Below are positions 16,656 to 23,773 of a stretch of 28,569 nt of DNA, one piece after another. Numbering within the stretch: position 1 is the stretch's first letter; each line of letters begins with the position of its first letter. The notes under the pieces were generated by a model. That model searched no databases. It worked only from the letters and a program-made list of their open reading frames with translations, and was not told the DNA's origin. The position numbers and the translations under genes are program-made. The DNA comes from an uncultured Collinsella sp. (GTDB taxonomy: Bacteria; Actinomycetota; Coriobacteriia; Coriobacteriales; Coriobacteriaceae): assembly GCA_900547835.1 (NCBI GenBank), contig URIJ01000006.1, positions 1-28,569 on the forward strand. The letters run 5' to 3'.

Positions 16656-17699
16656 TTAGCGCTGAACGTAGGCGCGAACCAGCTCGTAAGTGTTGCGCAC
16701 GCCGTCCATGTGGCTGCGCTCGTAGTTGTGGCTCGCATACACGCCGGGGCCGATCAGGCCGTGACGGATGTCGTAGCCGGCAGAAAGCGTGGCCTCAACG
16801 TCCGAGCCGTAATGCGGGTACACGTCGATCGCGTAGTCGAGCTCCAGCTCGCGCGCGATATTGGACAGCGTGGTCACCAGATCGTAGTTATAGGGGCCAC
16901 CCGAATCCTTGGCGCAAATCGACACCATGCGCTCGGTGCAGCCCAGGTCGTCGCCCACGCAGCCCATGTCAACGCTGATCATCTCGCGCGTGTCGGCCGG
17001 CACGAAAGCGCCACCGTGGCCAACCTCCTCGTACACGGTAAAGAGCAGCGACACCTTGCGCGAAAGCGTCACCTCGCCGTCAGCAACAGCGCGGGCCAGA
17101 CCCAGCAGAATCGACGCCGACAGCTTGTCATCCAGGAAGCGGCTCTTGATGTAGCCGCTCTCCGTCACCGTGGTACGCGGATCCATAGCGATGATGTCGC
17201 CGGTCTGAATGCCCAGCTCAAGCACATCGTCCTTGCTGTCGACATTCTCATCGAGCAGGATTTCCATGTTCTTCTCGATGGTCTTGACCGGCTCGTCGGC
17301 CACATGCGCCGAAGGCTCGGTATTGAGGACCACGCCCGTGTAGACATTGCCGTCGCGCGTGTAGACGGTGCAGTTCTCGCCATCGGCCGTAGACCACTGA
17401 TGCCCGCCGAGGGTCGTGGGGCGCAGGCGACCATTGTCCTTAATGGAGCGCACCATGGCGCCCAGGGTATCGACATGGCTCGCCAGTACGAGCGGCTCAC
17501 CCTCGCCACCAAGCTCAACGAGCACGTTACCCTTATTGGAACGCTCAGGCCCAAACCCCATATCGCGCAGGGTCTCCATCAGATAATCAGTCGCCGCACG
17601 GGTATAGCCCGTCGGCGAAGCAATAGAAGTCAGTGTCTTAAGCTGTCCCGCGATATAGGAGAGCGTCTCCTCTAGAGAAGCATCAACATTAGAAGCCAT
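16656..17699 (-). CDS. M42-family metallopeptidase (FrvX/deblocking aminopeptidase-like)
   Basis: This 347-residue cytosolic metalloenzyme likely trims N-terminal residues from peptides. Metal ligands and catalytic residues of the M42/M28 fold are visible: H75 and D77 in SHVDTLG, the bridging Asp in FLDDK (190-191), the catalytic pair E224-E225 in YEEVGHGG, D244 in SVDMG, and H324 in ASHNYERSH. Many M42 members have HxDEIG; here the motif is HVDTLGAMV, pointing to a distinct subgroup with unknown substrate preference. An ATG also exists at 17705, but it overlaps the GGAAGG site. The ATG at 17699 sits at the right distance from it and is preferred. The gene stands alone and is convergent with mnmA. 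A TAAAAT -10-like box lies about 40 bp upstream. Confidence 0.88.
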   Translation of the reverse strand: MASNVDASLEETLSYIAGQLKTLTSIASPTGYTRAATDYLMETLRDMGFGPERSNKGNVLVELGGEGEPLVLASHVDTLGAMVRSIKDNGRLRPTTLGGHQWSTADGENCTVYTRDGNVYTGVVLNTEPSAHVADEPVKTIEKNMEILLDENVDSKDDVLELGIQTGDIIAMDPRTTVTESGYIKSRFLDDKLSASILLGLARAVADGEVTLSRKVSLLFTVYEEVGHGGAFVPADTREMISVDMGCVGDDLGCTERMVSICAKDSGGPYNYDLVTTLSNIARELELDYAIDVYPHYGSDVEATLSAGYDIRHGLIGPGVYASHNYERSHMDGVRNTYELVRAYVQR

Positions 17700-17908
17700 A
17701 TGCATCCTTCCAAGTAAAACTAAGACCGAGCCCCGATTTTAACCTTTCTGCACGTGCAATACTCTAGAAACCGAGCCGACTCCAGACGTCCCCGCACCGG
17801 TTTTGTGCATGCGCTCGGTTTACAGTCCCAATCTTGCATAAATCCTATCGGTATCTGCATAGAAATGAGGAGTCTTTTTGCTTCGTCTCAGGGTACCCCA
17901 CCTTGGGC

Positions 17909-17933
17909 CGTGCAAAAAACGGAGTATTCAGCA
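17909..17933 (+). repeat. Intergenic 25-bp motif, copy A
   Basis: The motif reads CGTGCA, six variable bases (AAAAAC), GGAGTA, T, TCAGCA. Copy B at 18120-18144 on the opposite strand matches 18 of 25 positions. All three 6-base blocks are identical, while the A-run is replaced by a T-run. Confidence 0.6.
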
Positions 17934-18119
17934 CCGTGGGCCCCAACGGCCCCATCACGAACGACAAAACGACGCGGTTACAGCAGTGTTGCAGGTCGTC
18001 GCAAAGCAGAAACTCAGTAACAACCCCCTCCACTCATCGATAGCCCGCCCACAATGGCTGTCGATGGGCGCCTGCGGGCCACTACGGGCCATTCAAAACG
18101 TTATGCATTTTTAAGAGCT

Positions 18120-18144
18120 TGCTGAGTACTCCCAAAAATGCACG
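18120..18144 (-). repeat. Intergenic 25-bp motif, copy B
   Basis: Read on the minus strand: CGTGCA, TTTTTG, GGAGTA, C, TCAGCA. It is inverted relative to copy A, 186 bp away, and its T-run overlaps one arm of the TGCATTTTT/AAAAATGCA inverted repeat (18104-18112 with 18134-18142). Confidence 0.6.
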
Positions 18145-18218
18145 CTGGGAAGTGCACCACCTATCCGCAGCGGGCAGTACGCCTTGGTTTTGTCCGTCTC
18201 AGGGCATCGACGCAGCAC

Positions 18219-18250
18219 AAAAAGCCCCGCCGTGCGTAGCACGGCGGGGC
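18219..18250 (-). terminator. Intrinsic terminator of the alcohol dehydrogenase gene
   Basis: A perfect 12-bp stem (GCCCCGCCGTGC 18224-18235 with 18239-18250) has a 3-base loop. On the minus strand it is followed by TTTTTGT. It lies 53 bp after the dehydrogenase stop. Confidence 0.92.
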
Positions 18251-18303
18251 CAGCGGCACGTCAAAAGACCATACACCTACGGGCGAAGGACCACCAAACT
18301 GGG

Positions 18304-19470
18304 CTAGGCAGCCGGGCAGATCTTCTTGAAGAGCTCGATGACGTCGTCGAGCGTTGCCTCGCGCGGGTTACCCGGGAAGCAGGCGTCGGCCATGGCGTCC
18401 TTGGCCAGGACCTCGATCTCGTCAGCCTTCATGGCCTCACAGACGTGCGGGATGTTCACGTCGGCGGAAAGCTGCTTGACGGCGGCGATGGCGGCGTCGG
18501 CAGCCTCGTCGGTGCTCATGCCCGTGGTGTCAACACCCATGGCAAGGGCAACCTTGGCCAGGCGCTCAGCGCAAACCGGCTTGTTGAACTCCATGGCGAT
18601 CGGCAGCAGCATGGCGCAAGCGACGCCGTGCGGGGTGTCGTAGTGAGCAGACAGGGTGTGAGCCATTGCGTGGTCGATGCCCAGGCCAACGTTGGAGAAG
18701 CCCATGCCGGCGACATACTGACCAAGAGCCATGCCCTCACGGCCGGAGCCGGGCTGGCCGGACTTGGCCTCGGCGACGGAGTCGCGCAGGTTCTCGCTGA
18801 TCAGCTTAATGGCCTCAAAGTGGAACATGTCGGAAAGCTCCCAGGCGCCCTTGGTGGTGTAGCCCTCGATGGCGTGGGTCAGTGCGTCCATGCCAGTGGA
18901 AGCGGTCAGGCCGGCGGGCATGGAGGCCATCATGTCGGGATCGACGACGGCGACCTCGGGGGCGTCGTTGGTGTCGACGCACACGAACTTGCGGACCTTC
19001 TCGGGGTCGGTGATGACGTAGTTGATGGTCACCTCGGCGGCGGTACCGGCGGTCGTCGGCACAGCGATGGTGAACACGGCGTGGTTCTTAGTGGGAGCAA
19101 CGCCCTCGAGGCTGCGGACATCGGCGAACTCGGGGTTGTTGATGATGATGCCGATGGCCTTAGCAGTGTCCATGGAGGAGCCACCACCGATGGTCACGAT
19201 AGCGTCAGCCTCGGCGGCCTTGAAGGCCTCGACGCCGTCCTTGACGTTCTGGATGGTGGGGTTGGGCTTGATCTCGGAGTAGAGGCTCCAAGCGATGCCG
19301 GCAGCGTCGAGCTCGTCGGTCACCTTAGCGGTAACGCCAAACTTGACCAGATCGGGGTCGGAGCAGACGAAGATCTTCTTGTAGCCGCGACGCTGGAGCT
19401 CGCCGGGGATCTCCTTGATGGCGCCGGAACCATGATAAGAAATGGTATTGAGAACGAAACGATTAGCCAT
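18304..19470 (-). CDS. fucO: Iron-containing alcohol dehydrogenase, FucO-like lactaldehyde reductase
   Basis: This 388-residue group III dehydrogenase closely resembles E. coli FucO over its whole length, including shared stretches such as NNPEFADVRSLEG, AGTAAEVTINYVITD and EEMALGQYVAGMGFSN-like segments. The NAD-binding GGGSSMDT lies at 96-103. The iron ligands D195, H199, H267 and H281 correspond to FucO D196, H200, H263 and H277. FucO reduces L-lactaldehyde from fucose or rhamnose breakdown to 1,2-propanediol, consuming NADH. No fuc or rha genes are nearby, so the true substrate could be another short-chain alcohol or aldehyde. The ATG at 19470 has a good GGGAGGC site. Operator-like repeats lie about 60-115 bp upstream, and a strong terminator follows. 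Confidence 0.85.
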   Translation of the reverse strand: MANRFVLNTISYHGSGAIKEIPGELQRRGYKKIFVCSDPDLVKFGVTAKVTDELDAAGIAWSLYSEIKPNPTIQNVKDGVEAFKAAEADAIVTIGGGSSMDTAKAIGIIINNPEFADVRSLEGVAPTKNHAVFTIAVPTTAGTAAEVTINYVITDPEKVRKFVCVDTNDAPEVAVVDPDMMASMPAGLTASTGMDALTHAIEGYTTKGAWELSDMFHFEAIKLISENLRDSVAEAKSGQPGSGREGMALGQYVAGMGFSNVGLGIDHAMAHTLSAHYDTPHGVACAMLLPIAMEFNKPVCAERLAKVALAMGVDTTGMSTDEAADAAIAAVKQLSADVNIPHVCEAMKADEIEVLAKDAMADACFPGNPREATLDDVIELFKKICPAA

Positions 19471-19528
19471 TGATAGCCTCCCATCGTGTGCGGGGCACCC
19501 ATTACGCCCCGCGCTGCAAGTTCCATCC

Positions 19529-19586
19529 TAACGCTTTTGAAACAAAAAATGCATGAGAACGTCAAAAGTGTTAAAGCGTTTCAACA
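19529..19586. promoter_or_regulatory. Operator-like inverted repeats upstream of the FucO-like gene
   Basis: TAACGCTTTTGA (19529-19540) and TCAAAAGTGTTA (19562-19573) are inverted with one mismatch, centred 33 bp apart, about three helical turns. Overlapping the second arm is an 18-bp near-palindrome (TGTTAAAGC-GTTTCAACA, 19569-19586; 14 of 18 symmetric) centred on CG, as in LacI/GalR-family operators. It does not match the CcpA cre consensus well. No such regulator gene is in the window. Confidence 0.5.
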
Positions 19587-19705
19587 TAATAACGGAGCCC
19601 CAGCCCTTCCCTCCCGACTGCAGCGAAGGCTAGATTATAGGAGCAATTGCCCAAAGAATACGACCAACTCAGTCTATAAATTGTTTCTGTTTTAGCAATA
19701 TATGT

Positions 19706-19734
19706 TTGACAATACGTTTATAAAAGGATACTTT
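19706..19734 (+). promoter_or_regulatory. Candidate promoter of the LURP-one-like gene
   Basis: A perfect -35 box TTGACA (19706-19711) is followed after 17 bp by a weak -10 TACTTT (19729-19734) in very AT-rich DNA. It would give a leader of about 140 bases. Confidence 0.4.
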
Positions 19735-19882
19735 ATAGTAATTAATATGCATGCAGCAAATAGTGTCATTCATTTTGTTAGAAATTGCCCATGCGGTTAT
19801 TGCAGCTGCATGTACTGCAACGTACAGCGTAATTCTCCGCACGAAGCAGAAGACGGTTCCAATTCGATCGAGGCGATGACGC

Positions 19883-20422
19883 GTGATGGCTACTGGTCCT
19901 AAATCGAGCAAGACGGCTACAAACGAATATCGAATCTCAATTGAAGGTAACCCTTATCCGCATGCTCTGGCTCTCGTCAACCCAGCGGGAGACAACCTCA
20001 ACATCAAAAGACATGGGTTCACGGGTCCACTAGGACAGCTATTGAGTCTTAAATACACCGTTTATGACGATGCAAATGAAAGGCTCTTTACTGTCGTCGA
20101 CGGTGGTTTTAGTAACATGCCCAGGGTTGCGCTCATCATCGAACACAAGGAAGTTGCGGTGTTCGATTATGGCCTAAACAGACTTGAGATGAAGTGCGTA
20201 ACGAACATACCGAATTACACAATAAAAGGTAACTTCCTATTTGGAGATTACGATATATTCAGTCAACGGGAAGTGAAGCTATCTTCAGTTAACGTCCTTC
20301 AATGTGATAAACAATCGTGCTTTAACATACAGGTTTTGGATAAAGCCGAATTAGCCGCCGCAATTGGAATACCCACAGCCATTGCCCTTCTGAGGGCTCG
20401 GATTGAAGAGCATCTCGAATAA
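19883..20422 (+). CDS. LURP-one-related / tubby-C-terminal-like protein
   Basis: This 179-residue soluble protein has no signal peptide or membrane segment. The chain of short beta strands (LGQLLSLKYTVYDDANERLF, PRVALIIEHKEVAVFDYG, PNYTIKGNFLFGDYDIF), ending in a C-terminal helix (AIGIPTAIALLRARIEEHL), fits the LURP-one-related (YxjI-like) fold, a tubby-like beta barrel around a helix. Bacterial members have no settled function; lipid or membrane binding is suspected from related scramblases. The GTG at 19883 has GAGG 9 bases upstream; the ATG at 19886 is the alternative. The gene is visibly more AT-rich than its neighbours, suggesting recent acquisition. Convergent with the DUF1275 gene. The gene is likely real; the family call is by pattern only. 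Confidence 0.65.
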   Translation: MMATGPKSSKTATNEYRISIEGNPYPHALALVNPAGDNLNIKRHGFTGPLGQLLSLKYTVYDDANERLFTVVDGGFSNMPRVALIIEHKEVAVFDYGLNRLEMKCVTNIPNYTIKGNFLFGDYDIFSQREVKLSSVNVLQCDKQSCFNIQVLDKAELAAAIGIPTAIALLRARIEEHLE

Positions 20423-20511
20423 ATTGCAAAAAGCAGTTCGTAACAACATTCAGGAGCTAGATAGTTTTTTTCTGGCTCCTGAAGCTGTACTACATAGAGA
20501 TGAAAATATAT

Positions 20512-20540
20512 TGCGGCAAAGGGGCTGTCCCTTTGCCGCA
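20512..20540 (-). terminator. Terminator of the DUF1275 gene
   Basis: A perfect 12-bp stem (TGCGGCAAAGGG 20512-20523 with 20529-20540) has a 5-base loop, just after the DUF1275 stop. On the minus strand it is followed by the T-rich bases ATATATTTTC. It also faces the convergent LURP-one-like gene and could terminate both. Confidence 0.8.
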
Positions 20541-20545
20541 TTCGG

Positions 20546-21262
20546 TTACTTTCGACAGCCCTCTTTCCAAGCCTCGGCCGCAACCTTCCAGCGAAAACGC
20601 AAGTCGCGCTCGCGGTCGATGAACATGATGGCAAACGCGACAAACAGCAGCAAGCTCGCCACGACGATGGCGTGCAGGCCCATGCGCTCAATACACCAGT
20701 TGCCCAACACGGCGCCAAACACAAAGGTAAAGATCACGCCAAAGTACAGCAGGCCGTTTTCCAAAAAGCCGCGCCTGTGGGTGATGATGTAATCGTCCAC
20801 GTTTTGCAGCGCGTTGCGCAAGTTGCCGATGCACATGGTCGTAGCGATGCCGTGACCGTGGATCTTGCGGAAGCTCTCGACCTGCATGCCGCAGGCAAAC
20901 GAGGTGAGGCAGTTGGCGAGCAGGTTGAAATTGCCGCCCGGGATAAAGCTCACGCCCAGCAAGATGACGGCTTCAAAGAACACCGTTACCTGGCGCCAGT
21001 GAATCACGCTGCCAAACCGCTCATGCACCAGGTCGGCAAGCATAATGCCCACGGCAAACGACACCACGGGGAAGAAGTAGCGTCCCGCAAGTGCCCAGTT
21101 GCCCTCCGAGATGCTCACGCCCACGAGCAGGATGTTGCCTGTCTGCGCGTTGGCGAAAACATGGTCGCGCCCAATGTACGAATAGACGTCCATAAAGCCA
21201 CCGGCGAGCGCCAAGATGATGCCCAGCTCAATAGACTCCGATATCTGTTTGGCACGCTGCAT
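20546..21262 (-). CDS. DUF1275 / YoaK-family membrane protein
   Basis: This 238-residue protein has about six membrane helices. The N-terminal signature ALAGGFMDVYSYIGRDHVFANAQTGNILLVG is typical of the YoaK (DUF1275) family, as is GMQVESFRKIHGHGIATTMCIGNLRN. Its function is unknown; the family is widespread and predicted to be a transporter or channel. The frame is open far upstream, but those codons overlap the ygiQ promoter region. The ATG at 21262 has AGGAGG about 10 bases upstream and begins the family's conserved N-terminal region, so it is preferred. Divergent from ygiQ. Confidence 0.88.
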   Translation of the reverse strand: MQRAKQISESIELGIILALAGGFMDVYSYIGRDHVFANAQTGNILLVGVSISEGNWALAGRYFFPVVSFAVGIMLADLVHERFGSVIHWRQVTVFFEAVILLGVSFIPGGNFNLLANCLTSFACGMQVESFRKIHGHGIATTMCIGNLRNALQNVDDYIITHRRGFLENGLLYFGVIFTFVFGAVLGNWCIERMGLHAIVVASLLLFVAFAIMFIDRERDLRFRWKVAAEAWKEGCRK

Positions 21263-21443
21263 CGTCGTGCATCCTCCTTGTTGACGACTCTCTCGTGCGT
21301 TGGCGGAAACATAACCGCCGTTCATACTGTAACCCATTGACAACATGGCGTGCGCGCGAGACGGGTTCTCCAACGCGCAGATACACAGTCTGGAAACAAA
21401 CAATCCCCGCATCGACGCGCCGATCCCCAGCCCATGTACTCCC

Positions 21444-21483
21444 CCAGTCTTTTTAGCCCCGTCCCAAAAAGACTGGTTACAAT
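21444..21483 (+). promoter_or_regulatory. ygiQ promoter region with 11-bp inverted repeat
   Basis: CCAGTCTTTTT (21444-21454) is perfectly inverted at 21466-21476, right before a -10 box TACAAT (21478-21483). The repeat occupies the -35 area, which has no good -35 box, suggesting operator binding. The leader to the GTG at 21515 would be only about 25 bases. Confidence 0.5.
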
Positions 21484-21514
21484 TACGTGCAGCATACAAA
21501 CACCGGGAGGGATC

Positions 21515-23647
21515 GTGGCAAAAAAGCCTCAGCACGCTCAGAACAACCAGCGCAGTCAGCAGGGCAAACAGGGCCAGCAGCGAAAGCGCGGCGGTAAGGC
21601 ACAGGCCACAACCGTCAAGGCGACACCCGTCCGCCCCTGGCGTCCGGGCCGCGACAAGTTCCTCCCCGTCAGCCGCGCCGATATGGACGCGCGCGGCTGG
21701 GACCAGTGCGACTTTGTCTACATCTGCGGCGACGCCTACGTGGACCACCCTAGCTTTGGCATGGCCATCATCAGCCGCGTCCTCGACGCGCACGGCTACA
21801 AAGTGGGCATTATCTGTCAGCCCAACTGGACCGACCCCGCCAGCATCACGGTGCTTGGCGAGCCACGCCTGGGCTTTCTCGTCAGTGCCGGCAACATGGA
21901 CTCCATGGTCAACCACTATTCAGTGACCAAGCACCGCCGCCACACCGACGCCTATACTCCCGGTGGCGAGGAGGGGCGCCGTCCCAACCGAGCCGTCACG
22001 GTCTACGGCAACCTCATCCGCCAGACGTTTAAGGACATCCCCATCATCATCGGGGGCATCGAGGCGAGTCTGCGCCGTCTGGCCCACTACGACTACTGGC
22101 AGGACAAGCTTAAGCGTTCGGTACTGCTCGACTCGGGCGCCGACATCCTCATCTACGGCATGGGCGAGCACGCGATTGTCGAGATCGCCGACGCGCTCGA
22201 CGCGGGACTGCCCGTCGATCAGATCACCTACATCAACGGCACCGTCTACCGCACCAGCTCGCTCGACGAGGTCTACGACTACGACCTGCTGCCCAGCTGG
22301 GACGACCTTGCCGCCGACAAGCTCAACTACGCGCGCAGCTTTAACGTGCAGCAGCAGAATATGGACCCCATCACCGGACATCGCCTGGTAGAGCCCTATC
22401 CCAACAGCGTCTATGTGGTGCAGAACCCGCCGTCGGCGACGTTGACGACCGATGAGATGGACGAGGTGGCCGAGCTCCCCTACGCACGCGATTGGCATCC
22501 CGACTACGATGCCGCGGGCGGCGTGCCGGCCTTTGCCGAGATCAAGTTTTCGATCAGCTCCAACCGCGGCTGTTTTGGCGAGTGCTCGTTTTGCGCGCTC
22601 ACCTTCCACCAGGGCCGCGTGCTGCAGATGCGCAGCCACGATTCGATCATGCGCGAGGCCGAGCTGCTCACGCGCGATCCCGAGTTTAAGGGCTACATCA
22701 ACGACGTGGGTGGACCGACGGCCAACTTTAGCCGTCCCGCCTGCGACAAGCAGCTCAAGCACGGCGTGTGCAAGAACAAGCGCTGCCTGTGGCCGAGTGT
22801 GTGCAAGAACATGGTGGTCGACGAGAGCGGCTACACACAGTTGCTGCGCGATCTGCGCCAGCTGCCGGGCGTCAAGAAGGTCTTCGTCCGCAGCGGCATC
22901 CGCTTTGACTACACCATGGCCGACGCCTCGGACGAGTTTTTGCGCGAGCTGCTGGAGCATCACGTCTCGGGCCAACTGCGCGTAGCGCCCGAGCATGTGA
23001 GCGACGCGGTGCTCTCCGTGATGGGCAAACCGAGCCGCGCCGTCTACGACGCGTTCTGCCGTAAATTTGAACGCCTGAACCGCGAATACGGACTCAAGCA
23101 GTACGTGGTGCCGTATCTGATCTCGAGCCACCCCGGCTCGACCATGAAGGAAGCTGTGGACCTTGCCGAGGCCGTGCGCGACATGGGCTACATGCCCGAG
23201 CAGGTGCAGGACTTCTACCCCACCCCGTCCACCATGTCGACCTGCATGTACTACACCGGCGTGGACCCACGCACCATGCAGCCGATCTACGTGGCGCGCG
23301 ACCCGCATGAGAAGGCCATGCAGCGCGCGCTCATCCAGTATCGCAAGCCCGAGAACTACAAGCTGGTGCGCGAGGCGCTAGAGAAGGCCGGGCGTCGTGA
23401 TCTGATCGGCTACACCAAGCATTGCCTGATTCGCCCCGTGCCGCCACGCCCGGGCGAGACCTCTGCCGGCGGCGGGCATGGCACCGGCAAGAAGGGCGGC
23501 AAGGCCCACGGTGGCGCTGGTGGTGCCGGCAAGGGGTCTAAGGGCAGCAAGGGATACGGCGGTATGTCCCGCGCGCAGAACACTGCCGGTCGCAATCGCG
23601 CGGCACAGGGCCGCCAGGGTGCCAACGGAGGCGGCAGGCGCAACTAG
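21515..23647 (+). CDS. YgiQ-family radical SAM protein
   Basis: This 710-residue radical SAM protein belongs to the YgiQ family of unknown function. The Fe-S/SAM motif C-x3-C-x2-C is C353, C357 and C360 in NRGCFGECSFC. The N-terminal core (DQCDFVYICGDAYVDHPSFG), IIIGGIEASLRRLAHYDYW, HRLVEPYPNSVYVVQNPP and a Cys-rich stretch CDKQLKHGVCKNKRC are family hallmarks. The GTG at 21515 has GGGAGGG just upstream and is preferred over the much longer upstream frame, which overlaps the neighbouring gene's promoter. The first 30 or so residues are Gln/Lys/Arg-rich, and the last 60 or so are Gly/Lys/Arg-rich. Both tails look disordered and may bind nucleic acid. Convergent with the PTS gene. Confidence 0.9.
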   Translation: MAKKPQHAQNNQRSQQGKQGQQRKRGGKAQATTVKATPVRPWRPGRDKFLPVSRADMDARGWDQCDFVYICGDAYVDHPSFGMAIISRVLDAHGYKVGIICQPNWTDPASITVLGEPRLGFLVSAGNMDSMVNHYSVTKHRRHTDAYTPGGEEGRRPNRAVTVYGNLIRQTFKDIPIIIGGIEASLRRLAHYDYWQDKLKRSVLLDSGADILIYGMGEHAIVEIADALDAGLPVDQITYINGTVYRTSSLDEVYDYDLLPSWDDLAADKLNYARSFNVQQQNMDPITGHRLVEPYPNSVYVVQNPPSATLTTDEMDEVAELPYARDWHPDYDAAGGVPAFAEIKFSISSNRGCFGECSFCALTFHQGRVLQMRSHDSIMREAELLTRDPEFKGYINDVGGPTANFSRPACDKQLKHGVCKNKRCLWPSVCKNMVVDESGYTQLLRDLRQLPGVKKVFVRSGIRFDYTMADASDEFLRELLEHHVSGQLRVAPEHVSDAVLSVMGKPSRAVYDAFCRKFERLNREYGLKQYVVPYLISSHPGSTMKEAVDLAEAVRDMGYMPEQVQDFYPTPSTMSTCMYYTGVDPRTMQPIYVARDPHEKAMQRALIQYRKPENYKLVREALEKAGRRDLIGYTKHCLIRPVPPRPGETSAGGGHGTGKKGGKAHGGAGGAGKGSKGSKGYGGMSRAQNTAGRNRAAQGRQGANGGGRRN

Positions 23648-23701
23648 CGCGGCGAGGCGGCATGCCGCCGCTGGCGGCACACACGCCCCCACCAATGAAA
23701 T

Positions 23702-23744
23702 GCCGCTCGCCGGGGCGTCGTAAAACGATTCCCCGGCGAGCGGC
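23702..23744. terminator. Two-way hairpin between ygiQ and the PTS gene
   Basis: A perfect 14-bp stem (GCCGCTCGCCGGGG 23702-23715 with 23731-23744) has a 15-base loop, between convergent genes. The flanks are only mildly T-rich on each side, as in many bidirectional terminators. Confidence 0.75.
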
Positions 23745-23773
23745 CGATTAATATTGTCTATCTCAAAACGTCG

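Larger units (their letters stand above)
17700..18303. other. 604-bp gene-free region with inverted motif pair and hairpins
   Basis: No ORF here has a convincing ribosome binding site or recognisable protein family. The region lies between the start of the M42 peptidase and the end of the alcohol dehydrogenase. It holds a 9-bp inverted repeat around a 36-base loop (AAACCGAGC 17768-17776 with 17813-17821), two inverted copies of a 25-bp motif (17909-17933 and 18120-18144), a second 9-bp inverted repeat (18104-18112 with 18134-18142) and the dehydrogenase terminator. It is long for an intergenic gap here and may hold a small RNA or repeat-derived sequence. Confidence 0.55.
19471..19882. other. 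412-bp divergent intergenic region, becoming AT-rich
   Basis: The half near the dehydrogenase (19471-19600) carries the inverted repeats listed at 19529-19586. From about 19620 the DNA becomes clearly AT-rich and leads into the LURP-one-like gene, with a perfect TTGACA at 19706-19711. A 66-codon Cys-rich frame at 19702-19902 has no ribosome binding site and is not called as a gene. Confidence 0.5.

Noticed and set aside
17845..18033. A 62-codon minus-strand frame in the 604-bp gap
   Set aside because: It begins with GTG and no proper ribosome binding site, and it covers the repeated motif, so repeat-derived noncoding DNA is more likely.
19569..19586. CcpA cre site upstream of the FucO-like gene
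   Set aside because: The central CG is right, but several conserved flanking positions of the cre consensus do not match, so it is reported only as operator-like.
19702..19902. A 66-codon Cys-rich frame (CPCGYCSCMYC) upstream of the LURP-one-like gene
   Set aside because: There is no ribosome binding site, it starts inside the likely -35 box and overlaps the downstream gene start out of frame.
20449..20483. Hairpin TTCAGGAGC/GCTCCTGAA after the LURP-one-like gene as an intrinsic terminator
   Set aside because: The T-run lies inside the loop and not after the stem, so it does not fit a standard terminator.
21263..21916. Upstream extension of the DUF1275 frame
   Set aside because: It runs opposite the ygiQ coding region; the family's conserved N terminus and a ribosome binding site fit the ATG at 21262.
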